From JANRKB01 sp033763695 (GTDB lineage Bacteria > Planctomycetota > Phycisphaerae > Phycisphaerales > UBA1924): DNA of 64,000 nt. Below, piece after piece: positions 1 to 8,335 of this stretch. A model generated the notes under the pieces. It saw nothing but the letters and a program-made list of their open reading frames with translations. It made no database searches and was not told where the DNA came from. How positions within the stretch are numbered: the stretch's first letter is position 1; the number at the start of each line of letters is the position of its first letter. Location: NCBI GenBank assembly GCA_033763695.1, contig JANRKB010000037.1:1-64000 (forward strand), read 5' to 3'. Made by a program: the position numbers and the translations under genes.

Positions 1-1
1 G

Positions 2-829
2 AGCGATCCGGGCGTGCCGCTGGTGAGCATGGGGATCCGCGGCGCGACGACGCAGCAGGAACTGGTGAGCTTTCTGTGGTTTCGCCATCTGCTGCCGAAG
101 ATCCGGCGGGTGGTGATCGTCTCGGGCGTGAACGAGCCGACGATCGTGGCCTCGCCCGAGATGATGCACTATCCGGATGTGGGTGCGATCTTCGGCGAGC
201 CGCGGTTCATGAATCTGTTCCGCGACCAGTACACGGAGTTTGAAGGCGATCCGTCGATCCTGTCGCGCAATCGGCTGCACGAGTTCATTCATCAGTTGTG
301 GAGCAAGCACCGGGTGGTTCGTAAACTGGTGCGCGAGATCTTTGCGGCCGATGCTCGCACCACGCCGCGGATGCCGACGGCGGAGCCGGCGAAGCGGTTG
401 GAGATGCTGACGCCGTGGATCCGCTCGTGCTTTGCGACGTGGGCGGATCTTGGGCGCGGCGCGGGATTCAGCGTGGAGTATGTGATCCAGCCGATCATCG
501 GCTGGACGGGCAAGCCGCTCGCGCCGTTTGAAGAGATGACGTTCAGCAACGATCTGGAGAACATCCCGAGCCTGCGCGGCTATGCGAACCCGCAGTTTGG
601 CGCGATGTACAAGGCGCGGCTCGCGGCGCTGTGCAACGAGGTGGGCATTGCGTGTCACGACGCAAATGAGTGGTTCGAGCACAGCCCGTTGGCGCATGCC
701 GAGCTGTTCACGGACGTGTGTCACCTGACGGACGAAGGCTATCGCGTGCTCGCGGAGGAACTGCACCAGCGGCTGTTGGGCGCGGGCAGTGCGTCGGGCG
801 GCCCGTTTGGCGGTCCGTCCGGGCGTTGA
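2..829 (+). CDS. SGNH/GDSL-like hydrolase, 5' truncated by window edge
   Basis: The reading frame is open from base 2, so the N-terminus lies outside the window; 275 residues are visible. A beta-strand followed by SGVNE (about residues 41-45) resembles the block III Gly-x-Asn-Asp region of SGNH hydrolases. DVCHLTDEGY near the C-terminus matches the block V Asp-x-x-His pattern, with the catalytic His followed by the usual T-x-x-G-Y. The nucleophile-containing block I would be upstream. Such hydrolases often remove or transfer acyl groups on surface polysaccharide. The gene converges with the sugar operon (4 bp between the stop codons), which suits a glycan role, but the substrate cannot be told. 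Confidence is moderate for the fold and low for function. Confidence 0.6.
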   Translation, partial: SDPGVPLVSMGIRGATTQQELVSFLWFRHLLPKIRRVVIVSGVNEPTIVASPEMMHYPDVGAIFGEPRFMNLFRDQYTEFEGDPSILSRNRLHEFIHQLWSKHRVVRKLVREIFAADARTTPRMPTAEPAKRLEMLTPWIRSCFATWADLGRGAGFSVEYVIQPIIGWTGKPLAPFEEMTFSNDLENIPSLRGYANPQFGAMYKARLAALCNEVGIACHDANEWFEHSPLAHAELFTDVCHLTDEGYRVLAEELHQRLLGAGSASGGPFGGPSGR

Positions 830-833
830 TTGG

Positions 834-2042
834 TCAGCTCGCGAGCGACGACGCGTCGAGCTCGACAAATCGCTTGCGGAGCAGCGCGGCGAGATCGTCG
901 ATCGCAGCGATGGCATCGACGATGCGCGGCGAAGCGTGACCGTCGCCGTAGGGACACACGACGCGGGAACAATCCATCGCGAAGGCGCTCGTGACAGCGG
1001 CGGCGATCGCATCGGCGTGCGCGGGCACATCGATCACGGACGACGCACGCAGCCGCCCGGCCTGACGCTCGCCGATGTTGACGGTGGGCTTGTGGAGCAC
1101 GGGGGCTTCGTAGATGCCGCTGGACGAGTTGCCGACGACGGCGTCGCAGTGGTGCATGAGGCTCAGGTAGCGTTCGTGCCCGAGCGACGAGCGGAACCAG
1201 ACGTTGGATTTGCCTGCCGCCCAAGCCTGGGCAAGTTCGTTGAGACGCTGGCCCTCGGGGTCGGCGTTGGCCGCGGTCATGACGATGCCCACTTCGCTGC
1301 CCAGCGCGTCGAGCGCACGCAGAAGTTCGCGGGCGTCATCGGCAGAAGAGCGTGCGCCGAGCGTGACAGGATGGAAGGTCACGAGCAGGGTACGTTTGAG
1401 GAACGCCATGCCCAGAGACGCGGCGAGTTCCTCGCGCGAGAGCATCCGCATGGTGCGGATGACATCGATCGACGGGCTGCCGACGTTGTGGATGCGGGAA
1501 GGAGCCTCACCCATCTGCCGTACGCGGCGGGCGGCGTCGGCGTTGGTGACAAAGTGCAGGTGCGAGAGCTTGGTGATGGCGTGGCGGAAGGCGTCGTCGA
1601 ACGCGCCTTCGGTGACATCGCCACCGGCAATGTGCGCGATCGGCACACGCGCGATCGTCGCGGCGTTGGCGACGCTGAGAATCTCATAGCGATCACCCAG
1701 CACGAGAACGAGGTCGGGACGGAGGGCGGCGAAACACGCGCCAAAACCATCAAGGCACGTGGCGCTCGCGTGCGTGACGCCGGGGGCATCGTCGCGGGCT
1801 AGATCCATCGGCACCTTCGCGTCGATCGTGAAGCCGTCGCGCTCGATTTCGCGCCACGTCGCGCCGAAGGCGTCGGAGAGATGCGAGCCGGTGACGCAGA
1901 CCTGGAGCGTCAGACCCCGGCGGGCACGGATCTCGTGCATGACGGGCTTGAGGATGCCGTATTCGGCGCGGCTGCCGGTGACGACGCAGATGCGACGCTC
2001 TGCGCCGGCGTGTCGGGCGTTGGTGGTGTGAGGCGTCTGCAC
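834..2042 (-). CDS. legG: Hydrolysing NDP-GlcNAc 2-epimerase, NeuC/LegG family
   Basis: 402 residues, the usual length for NeuC/LegG enzymes, which hydrolyse a nucleotide-activated HexNAc with C2 inversion to give a ManNAc-type sugar plus NDP. Seen directly: the N-terminal VVTGSRAEYGILKPVM block, LVLGDRYE, AHIAGGDVTEG, RHAITKLSHLHF and a late GNSSSGIYEAP block, all hallmarks of this GT-B-fold family. The start is GTG; a GGAG lies about 10 nt upstream. It is the last gene of the minus-strand operon, 46 bp after the LegC-type aminotransferase. In legionaminic acid synthesis this enzyme follows LegB, LegC and the acetyltransferase, and the neighbours fit that order. NeuC (UDP-GlcNAc) and LegG (4-acetamido substrate) cannot be separated by sequence alone, so the symbol rests on context. 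A paralogue lies at 50,085-51,299. Confidence 0.88.
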   Translation of the reverse strand: MQTPHTTNARHAGAERRICVVTGSRAEYGILKPVMHEIRARRGLTLQVCVTGSHLSDAFGATWREIERDGFTIDAKVPMDLARDDAPGVTHASATCLDGFGACFAALRPDLVLVLGDRYEILSVANAATIARVPIAHIAGGDVTEGAFDDAFRHAITKLSHLHFVTNADAARRVRQMGEAPSRIHNVGSPSIDVIRTMRMLSREELAASLGMAFLKRTLLVTFHPVTLGARSSADDARELLRALDALGSEVGIVMTAANADPEGQRLNELAQAWAAGKSNVWFRSSLGHERYLSLMHHCDAVVGNSSSGIYEAPVLHKPTVNIGERQAGRLRASSVIDVPAHADAIAAAVTSAFAMDCSRVVCPYGDGHASPRIVDAIAAIDDLAALLRKRFVELDASSLAS

Positions 2043-2088
2043 GCGCCGTCGTCTCCGTCAGGTCAGGCCAGATTCCAACGCCGGATGG

Positions 2089-3279
2089 TCACGCAAGATG
2101 CGGGCTGGAAGGCAGGTTCACAAGCCCGGCGGCAAGACGACGCGTGACCGCGAGATCCATCGAGGGCACGCCTGTGTACATGGGCAGATCGCCGACGAGC
2201 GTCCATGCCGGGCGGGCGAGGATCTGCTCGCCGTGCAGACGTTGCAGCAAGGCATCGCGCTGCGCCGCGTCGCGGAGGATGATCGTGTTGAGCCAGTAGT
2301 TGCTGATGCTGCCCGAAGGCTCGGTGAAGAAGCGCACGCCGGGGAGACCGGCGAGTTCGCTCGCGTAGCGGTCGGCGAGCGTTCGCTTGGCACGCAGCAG
2401 TTCGGGCAGACGCTCCACCTGAGCGACACCCATCGCGGCGTTGATGTTGGGCATGCGATAGTTGAACGCCACGCGATCGTGGCGCAGTTCCCAGGGGTGC
2501 GGCACGCGCGCCGTCGAGGTGAGATGCTTCGCGGCCTTGCCCAGCGCGACGTCGTTGGTGAGAATCGCGCCGCCGCCGCCCGTGGTGATCGTCTTGTTGC
2601 CGTTGAAGCTGAGAATGCCCAGGCGACCGAACGTGCCGGTGTGCCTGCCGTTGTAGTACGAGCCGATGGACTCGGCGGCGTCCTCGATGAGGGTGAGGCC
2701 GAAGCGTTCACAAACCGCGAGCACGCCGTCGAGATCGACCGGGCAACCGAAGCAATGCATCGGGACCAGAGCGCGGATGCGTCGGCCCGTCGAGCGATTG
2801 ATGAGGCCGTCGGCGGTGCGCGTCGTGGTGTGCGCGAGGTAGTCGGCGAGCTTGGCCGGGTCGACGCCGAGCGTGCGTTCGTCGATCTCGACGAGGTGAG
2901 GCACTGCGCCGCAGAACGAGACTGCGTTGGCGGTGGCGACGAACGTGAGCGCAGGGATGAGCACTTCATCATCGCGCCCGACGCCGCAGAGAACGAGGGC
3001 GGCGTGGAGGGCGGCGGTGCCGTTGACCGTGACGACAGCGGAAGCCGCGCCGGTGAAGGCGGCGAGATCGCGTTCAAGCCGGTCGACGTAGGCACCCGCG
3101 GAGGAGACCCAGCCGGTGCGCAGGCATTCTTCGACGTAGCGGCTCTCGTTGCCATTGAAGCGCGGCTCGTGGAGCGCGATGGGGCGCGGCGCTGCGCCGA
3201 GCACGCGGACCACGGCCGCGGCGACGGATTCCACAGTTCCAAGATCAGCGGCGGCGTGCGGTTGGGTCATTGTCGTCAT
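2089..3279 (-). CDS. legC: LegC-type PLP aminotransferase (NDP-sugar 4-aminotransferase)
   Basis: 396 residues of the DegT/DnrJ/EryC1 (AHBA-synthase-like) aminotransferase family. The PLP lysine is K229 in FNGNKTITTGGGG, a context typical of LegC-like enzymes. LIEDAAES carries the Asp that contacts the pyridine nitrogen, and the N-terminal GNESRYVEECLRTGWVSS segment is the family's substrate-loop region. It should transfer an amino group to C4 of the 4-keto-6-deoxy sugar nucleotide made by LegB. It lies 37 bp downstream of legB and 46 bp upstream of the epimerase, so co-transcription is likely. The start codon is ATG; a second in-frame Met three codons on is an alternative. Confidence 0.9.
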   Translation of the reverse strand: MTTMTQPHAAADLGTVESVAAAVVRVLGAAPRPIALHEPRFNGNESRYVEECLRTGWVSSAGAYVDRLERDLAAFTGAASAVVTVNGTAALHAALVLCGVGRDDEVLIPALTFVATANAVSFCGAVPHLVEIDERTLGVDPAKLADYLAHTTTRTADGLINRSTGRRIRALVPMHCFGCPVDLDGVLAVCERFGLTLIEDAAESIGSYYNGRHTGTFGRLGILSFNGNKTITTGGGGAILTNDVALGKAAKHLTSTARVPHPWELRHDRVAFNYRMPNINAAMGVAQVERLPELLRAKRTLADRYASELAGLPGVRFFTEPSGSISNYWLNTIILRDAAQRDALLQRLHGEQILARPAWTLVGDLPMYTGVPSMDLAVTRRLAAGLVNLPSSPHLA

Positions 3280-3316
3280 GGCGTGTTCCGGCGGGTCGCG
3301 CGGGGGTTCGCGGGGG

Positions 3317-4327
3317 TCAGATGTTGTACACGTGCGGCTTGTAGCGGGCGAGGTTCTCAGCGCGGCCGAACCAGTCGATGGTCTTGCTCAGGCCCAGCCG
3401 CAGACCGTCGCGTCCGCCGTGCTTGGGCGTCCAGCCCAGCAGCGTGCGCGCGAGCGTGGCATCGGCAAGGAGGCGCTCGACCTCGCTGCCGTCGGGGCGG
3501 AGTCGCTGTTCCTCGACCTCGATCTCAAGCGGGCGGTCCATGATCTCGGCGATGAGCTGCGCGACGTCGCCGACAGAGATCTCGTGGCCGGTGCCGAGGT
3601 TGATGGCGCGGCCGCACGACGCATCGGACTGCGCGACGGCGATGAAGCCGGCGGCGGTGTCCTCGACAAAGTTGAAGTCGCGCGTCGCGGTGAGGTTCCC
3701 GAGGCGAATCTTCTTTGCGCCCGCGGCGATCTGAGTGATGATCGTGGGAAGCACCGCGCGATTGGACTGACGCGGGCCGTAGGTGTTGAAGGGCCGACAG
3801 ATGGCGACGGGCGTCTTGAACGAGTGATAGAACGACATCGCCATTTGGTCTGCGCCGATCTTGGAGGCGGAGTAGGGCGACTGGGGCTGGAGCGGATGTT
3901 CTTCGGTGATGGGGACGAAGCGTGCCGTGCCGTAGACCTCGCTGGTGGAGGTGTGAACGACCTTGGCGATGCCGAGGTCGCGCGCGGCCTGCACGACGTT
4001 GAGCGTGCCCTTGACGTTGGTTTCGACGTAGGTGTCGGGGGAGTGGTAGGAGTACGGGATGGCGATGAGGGCGGCGAGGTGGAAGACGACGTCGCAGCCG
4101 CGCATCGCGGCGCGCACGCCGTGCGGGTCGCGGACATCGCCTGCGAAGACATCGAGCTGGCGCGCGATCTCGGGGGCGGACTGGTCGAGCCAGCCCCACG
4201 AGTTGAAGGAGTTGTAGTAGACGAACGCGCGAACGTTTGCACCCATGCGCACGAGCGCCTCGGTCAGGTGCGAACCGATGAAGCCGTCTGCGCCGGTGAC
4301 GAGCACTTTCTTTCCGACAAGGTTCAA
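3317..4327 (-). CDS. legB: LegB-type NAD-dependent NDP-sugar 4,6-dehydratase
   Basis: 336 residues, extended SDR family. TGADGFIG (residues 11-18) is the NAD-binding Gly motif; Y152 and K156 in PYSASK are the catalytic pair; TSTSEVYG holds the active-site Thr and Glu in the form seen in LegB rather than the Thr-Asp-Glu of RmlB. The product should be the 4-keto-6-deoxy intermediate of a legionaminic-acid-like pathway. Translation appears to start at TTG (4325-4327): a GGGAG sits about 7 nt upstream and the Rossmann motif begins at the expected distance. It lies 100 bp after the nucleotidyltransferase gene and 37 bp before legC. The nucleotide carried (GDP or UDP) is inferred from the adjacent PtmE-like gene. 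Confidence 0.9.
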   Translation of the reverse strand: MNLVGKKVLVTGADGFIGSHLTEALVRMGANVRAFVYYNSFNSWGWLDQSAPEIARQLDVFAGDVRDPHGVRAAMRGCDVVFHLAALIAIPYSYHSPDTYVETNVKGTLNVVQAARDLGIAKVVHTSTSEVYGTARFVPITEEHPLQPQSPYSASKIGADQMAMSFYHSFKTPVAICRPFNTYGPRQSNRAVLPTIITQIAAGAKKIRLGNLTATRDFNFVEDTAAGFIAVAQSDASCGRAINLGTGHEISVGDVAQLIAEIMDRPLEIEVEEQRLRPDGSEVERLLADATLARTLLGWTPKHGGRDGLRLGLSKTIDWFGRAENLARYKPHVYNI

Positions 4328-4427
4328 GCCGTACTCCCGATCGAGCGACCCTTTGTGTGCGCCACGTCAGGCGCGGCACACGCCCGCACCCGCAACGCAT
4401 TCTCCCCGGTCCACGTTCGAGCGGAGT

Positions 4428-5522
4428 TTAGGGCCGTCCGACGAGTTCACGTTCGGCGTCGGCCTGTGCCCGGGCGTAATCCTCGGGCTTGCCGATGTCG
4501 AGCCAGTACTCGTGGATCGGGAAACTGACGACGGTGTCGCCCCGGGCGATGAGAATGCCGATCAGGTCGGTCATGTTGAAGATTTCGCCGTCGCGAAGGG
4601 CACGCGGCACAAACTCAAAGACGCGCGGCTCGAGGAGGTAGATGCCGGCATTGACGAACGACGTGTACGTCGGCTTCTCGACGATCTTCTGCACGACGAC
4701 GCCGTCGCACTCGATGACGCCGTAGGGCACGTTCATGTCGTACTTGCGGACGCCGACCGTGAGTGCGGCCTGATGCTGGCGGTGGAAGGAGTACATCTTG
4801 CGGAAGTCGACACCCGTGAGGATGTCGCCGTTCATGACGAGCAGCGGCTCCTTGGGCGGGTCGAGCAGGCCGAGGGCACCGGCGGTGCCCATCGGGCGTT
4901 CTTCCTTGAGGTATTCGACGCTGACGCCGAACTCACTGCCGTCCTTGAAGTGGTCGACCACCTTGTCGGCACGGAAGAAGGTCGCGAGATGGACCTTATC
5001 GATCCCGGCGACACGCAGGCTCTCGATGGTGTGCTCAAGCAGGGGCCGCCCGCCGACGGGGAGCATCGGCTTGGGCGTGTCGACCGTCAGCGGTCGGAGG
5101 CGCGTGCCGAAGCCGCCAGCCATGATGAGCGCACGGAGCTGCGGCTCGTCATCAGGCAGCAAATCATCGAGCACTGCAAGATCAACGACGCGGCCTTGCT
5201 CATCGAGCAGCGGCACATGGCGCAGCGTGCGCTCGTGCATCAGATGAAGCAGGTCGGCGCGATCGGTGCCGACGCGGGCCCACACCGCATCGGGGTAGAG
5301 CGGGTTGCGCTTTCGTGCAACGAACTCCCCCGCGGCGAGGTCGAGGCTTTGGTTGCCCAGAAGGGCGCGGCGGATATCGCCGTCGGTCAGCGTTCCGAGG
5401 AGACGACGCTCGCCGTCGGTCACCAGCACGATGCCGAGGCCGCCCGCATCCAGCACGCGCATTGCCTCGCGCACGGGACATTCGGAGCCAACACAGTACT
5501 GGTGGATGCTCGCTCGCTTCAT
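4428..5522 (-). CDS. ptmE: CBS-domain sugar-phosphate nucleotidyltransferase, PtmE-like
   Basis: 364 residues. Residues 5-120 form a CBS pair (TDGDIRRALL and the later LLDEQGRVVDL are the CBS strand-helix signatures). Residues 130-360 form a GT-A nucleotidyltransferase with the signature MAGGFGTRLRPLT and the Lys of TPKPMLPVGG, then VMNGDIL (metal Asp) and EKPTYTSFVNAGIY. This order is that of PtmE, the glucosamine-1-phosphate guanylyltransferase that opens the GDP-linked legionaminic route in Campylobacter. The CBS pair may sense an adenine nucleotide. Two starts are possible: TTG at 5534 or ATG at 5522. I take the ATG because the CBS domain begins immediately after it. The gene lies 164 bp after the dehydrogenase and 100 bp before legB. 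Confidence 0.82.
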   Translation of the reverse strand: MKRASIHQYCVGSECPVREAMRVLDAGGLGIVLVTDGERRLLGTLTDGDIRRALLGNQSLDLAAGEFVARKRNPLYPDAVWARVGTDRADLLHLMHERTLRHVPLLDEQGRVVDLAVLDDLLPDDEPQLRALIMAGGFGTRLRPLTVDTPKPMLPVGGRPLLEHTIESLRVAGIDKVHLATFFRADKVVDHFKDGSEFGVSVEYLKEERPMGTAGALGLLDPPKEPLLVMNGDILTGVDFRKMYSFHRQHQAALTVGVRKYDMNVPYGVIECDGVVVQKIVEKPTYTSFVNAGIYLLEPRVFEFVPRALRDGEIFNMTDLIGILIARGDTVVSFPIHEYWLDIGKPEDYARAQADAERELVGRP

Positions 5523-5686
5523 CAGGTCGCTCAATCGGGATGCCGCCGCAGTCGCATGCGGAGGCGGGAAGCCTGAATATTCGCATCAGTTTCAGAGGGT
5601 GTCAAGCAACACCACCTGACACGACCCTTCCAAAGGAGCGAAGGAGCCGAGTTCCGGACACTTTCGTGTCAGAATTCGTTGTCGAC

Positions 5687-7117
5687 TCAGGCTCCGACAA
5701 CCCGCGCCTTGGCCGCGATGCCCTTCATTGCGTTGCGCGAGTCCACCACGAGGCGGGCGTGCGCACCGACGAGGCGGTAGTCGACCGCGGCATGATTCGT
5801 GACGATCACCACGCAGTCGGCGGCGCGAAGCGTCGCCTCCGTGAGCGGCACGCTCTGCATGCGGATCGAGTAGCGACGCATCCGCGGGAACTCGGGGATG
5901 TGCGGGTCGTGGTATGAGACCTCCGCACCCTGATCGATGAGCAGTTCGATGATCTCGGCGGCGGGAGTCTCACGGGCGTCGTCGACATCGGGCTTGTAGG
6001 CGACGCCGAGCACGAGAACGCGCGAGCCGCGCAGCGCCTTGGCGTCGTAGTTGAGCGCCTCCATGACGCGCGAGACGACATAGTGCGGCATGCCCGCGTT
6101 CACTTCACCGGCGAGTTCGATGAACCGCGTCGTGTAGCCGACTTCCTTGGCCTTCCACGTCAGGTAGAACGGATCGATGGGAATGCAGTGCCCACCCAGG
6201 CCGGGGCCCGGATAGAACGGCTGGAAGCCAAAGGGCTTGGTGGAGGCTGCGGCGACCACTTCCCAGATGTTGATGCCCATGCGCTCAAAGATGACCTTGA
6301 GTTCGTTCACCAGCGCGATGTTCACACAGCGATAGATGTTCTCAAGCAGCTTCGCGGCTTCGGCGACCTCTGCACTGCTCACCTCATGCACACCGGCGAC
6401 GAACTGGCGATAGAGAGCCGCGGCGAGCGACGTGCTGTTGGCATTGACGCCGCCGACAAGGCGCGGCACGTTCTTGGTGGTGAAGTCCTTGCGGCCGGGG
6501 TCTTCGCGCTCGGGGCTGAAGGCGAGGAAAAAGTCTTGGCCGCAGACGAGGCCGGTGCGTTCGAGGATCGGCTTCACTTCATCGCGTGTGGTGCCGGGGT
6601 AGGTGGTGCTTTCGAGAACGACGAGCTGGCCGCGGCGGAGGATGCGGGCGATCATGGCCGCGCTGTCGCGCACGAAGGAGAGATCAGGCTCGCGATGAGC
6701 GCCCAGCGGCGTCGGCACGCAAACGATGATCGCATCGGCACGGGCGAGTTCGCGCTCGTCGCTGGTGGCGGTGAAGCGCGGGCTTTGGCTCAGCGTGCGG
6801 GCCAGGTCTGGCCCGAGGTGCTGGATATAGGCCTCGCCGGCGCGCAGTTTGCGCACCTTTTCCGCATCGATGTCGAAGCCGATGACGGTGAACCCGGCGT
6901 CGTGAATCGCGGCGATGAGCGGCAGGCCCACATAGCCCATTCCGATGACGCCGACGGTCGCCGCGTGCCCCTCAAGGCGCGAACGCAGTTCGTCGAGTGT
7001 CGGCCGGTGGGACTGGCCGTGGGCGTGACCAGCAGGTTGGCCAGGAGGATGGAAAGAAGACGAACTCACGCGCGGGGCACCATGGTCGAGGGCTGTGTGA
7101 ACCGAAACGACGATCAT
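5687..7117 (-). CDS. wbpA: UDP-N-acetylhexosamine 6-dehydrogenase (WbpA/TviB-type)
   Basis: 476 residues, UDP-glucose/GDP-mannose dehydrogenase superfamily. NAD-binding GMGYVG is at 59-64, the Thr loop is ESTTYPGTT, FSPERED follows, and the catalytic Cys is C311 in GLGGHCIPIDPFYLTW, a form typical of WbpA-like enzymes that oxidise UDP-GlcNAc to the uronate. The first 50 residues are a His/Gly/Pro-rich extension. The frame stays open far upstream, but that stretch overlaps the acetyltransferase gene; the first ATG after that gene's stop (7115-7117, 11 bp gap) is the sensible start. A uronate is not part of legionaminic acid synthesis, so this enzyme probably supplies a second sugar of the same surface glycan. 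Confidence 0.9.
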   Translation of the reverse strand: MIVVSVHTALDHGAPRVSSSSFHPPGQPAGHAHGQSHRPTLDELRSRLEGHAATVGVIGMGYVGLPLIAAIHDAGFTVIGFDIDAEKVRKLRAGEAYIQHLGPDLARTLSQSPRFTATSDERELARADAIIVCVPTPLGAHREPDLSFVRDSAAMIARILRRGQLVVLESTTYPGTTRDEVKPILERTGLVCGQDFFLAFSPEREDPGRKDFTTKNVPRLVGGVNANSTSLAAALYRQFVAGVHEVSSAEVAEAAKLLENIYRCVNIALVNELKVIFERMGINIWEVVAAASTKPFGFQPFYPGPGLGGHCIPIDPFYLTWKAKEVGYTTRFIELAGEVNAGMPHYVVSRVMEALNYDAKALRGSRVLVLGVAYKPDVDDARETPAAEIIELLIDQGAEVSYHDPHIPEFPRMRRYSIRMQSVPLTEATLRAADCVVIVTNHAAVDYRLVGAHARLVVDSRNAMKGIAAKARVVGA

Positions 7118-7128
7118 ACGGGCCGTCG

Positions 7129-7821
7129 TCACGGCTTGATCGGCGCAGTCGCCTGGGTGCGAAGCGTGTGGACGGCACGAACAACCCGTGCTGGAGTGCC
7201 CATCACGACAACCTCGGGCGGGACATCGCGCACGACTGTGGCACCCGCGCCGATGACGGAACGTGCGCCGAGGTTGATGCCCTGGATGACTTTGGCCCCG
7301 AGGCAGACAGCCGCGGCACGCCCGACGCGCACCGTGCCGCCGAGCGTTGCGCCGGGGGCGACGGAGGCGAAGTCTTCGAGCACGTCGTCGTGATCGACGG
7401 AAGCGTTGGTGTTCACAATGCAGTGTGCGCCGATCGAGGCTTGCACCCCCACCACTGCACCGGCATGGATCATCGCACCGGGGCCGATAAGGGCCGAAGA
7501 CGCGACGATCGCGGAGGGGTGAACGACGGCGACAAATGCGAGCGCAGGATTGGCGGCACGCAGACGCGAGACGACGGCCTCGCGCGTGGCGTTGTCGCCG
7601 ATTGCGACGACAAGACCGTCGAGGCCTGCACCCATGCGCGCGATCAGGCTCGGGGCGTCGGCGTCGGAGCCGACAACCGGGCAACCCAGCACGTCACTGC
7701 CAATCGCAGCGTCGCGGCTGAGCACGCCGAGCACGTCGTGCCCGGCGCAACGCGCGGCGTCGATCACCACGCGGGCCTGCCCGCCGCCTCCGACGATCAA
7801 GATGCGTTTGGACTCGCTCAC
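7129..7821 (-). CDS. NeuD/PglD/LegH-type sugar acetyltransferase
   Basis: 230 residues. It has a short Rossmann-like N-terminal domain (ILIVGGGGQARVVIDAA) followed by a left-handed beta-helix of hexapeptide repeats from about residue 95. The conserved HPSAIV opening and NTNASVDHDDVLEDF, with the active-site His, match PglD/NeuD. It ends with GTPARVVR, a common close in this family. In the Leg pathway LegH acetylates the 4-amino group made by LegC, and the presence of LegB, LegC and LegG homologues downstream supports that role. NeuD-type O-acetylation of a finished nonulosonate is the main alternative. The start is GTG, 39 bp after the small membrane protein gene and 11 bp before the dehydrogenase. 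Confidence 0.85.
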   Translation of the reverse strand: MSESKRILIVGGGGQARVVIDAARCAGHDVLGVLSRDAAIGSDVLGCPVVGSDADAPSLIARMGAGLDGLVVAIGDNATREAVVSRLRAANPALAFVAVVHPSAIVASSALIGPGAMIHAGAVVGVQASIGAHCIVNTNASVDHDDVLEDFASVAPGATLGGTVRVGRAAAVCLGAKVIQGINLGARSVIGAGATVVRDVPPEVVVMGTPARVVRAVHTLRTQATAPIKP

Positions 7822-7860
7822 GCGGAACTCCGTGCGTCACCAACGCGCGGCAACAGCGTA

Positions 7861-8211
7861 TCACGAGAGCGAGGTGGGAGCAGCGGAGCCTGCGCCGGGG
7901 TGGGCGAGTGCATCGCGCCGACGGCCACGCTCGTGGCAGCGTCGGAACGTCAGCCAAGCCATGGCGGCGTAAAAGCCCTCGATGAGCGCGAACGTGAGCA
8001 GCACGGCACCTGCCAGCGCACGCCACGGTGCCCAGAGGCCGATCCCGCCGGGACGAATCGCGGTGCCAAACAGGAACGCACCGAGCAGAAGCGCGAGCAT
8101 CGCGGCGATGGAGAACACGATCGCGGCTGCCAAGGCAAGGTCGCGACCATTGCGCAGGAAGCCCGGGCGAACCGATCCCGTCAGGAGTTTCGCAAGTGTC
8201 GCGGCCTGCAT
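7861..8211 (-). CDS. Small membrane protein of unknown function
   Basis: 116 residues. Two strongly hydrophobic segments (about 26-50 and 64-88) predict two membrane helices, with a basic N-terminus and a charged, Arg-rich tail after the second helix. No family was recognised. It is the first gene of the minus-strand sugar operon, 39 bp upstream of the acetyltransferase. ATG start. A role in the glycan pathway is inferred from position only. Confidence 0.6.
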   Translation of the reverse strand: MQAATLAKLLTGSVRPGFLRNGRDLALAAAIVFSIAAMLALLLGAFLFGTAIRPGGIGLWAPWRALAGAVLLTFALIEGFYAAMAWLTFRRCHERGRRRDALAHPGAGSAAPTSLS

Positions 8212-8335
8212 GAATGCAAGATTATCAGATCGGCCGCTTGCGGCAAGCCTGAAGTGGAGCGCGTCGTCACGCAGTTCTCCGCGGCAAGCACGTGCTCACA
8301 TTGAACTGCGTCGCGCGGCGCTCATCGTGACGGAC

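Noticed and set aside
2098..3543. A 481-codon plus-strand frame opposite legC.
   Set aside because: It mirrors a well-supported aminotransferase gene, is Arg/Gly/Ala/Glu-rich, and has no recognisable domain: a shadow produced by high GC3.
3149..4528. A 459-codon plus-strand frame across legB and the ptmE start.
   Set aside because: It spans two convincing minus-strand genes and shows no protein family signature.
7118..7684. The in-frame upstream extension of the dehydrogenase gene (190 codons).
   Set aside because: It overlaps the acetyltransferase gene on the same strand in another frame and is Arg/Cys-rich nonsense sequence.
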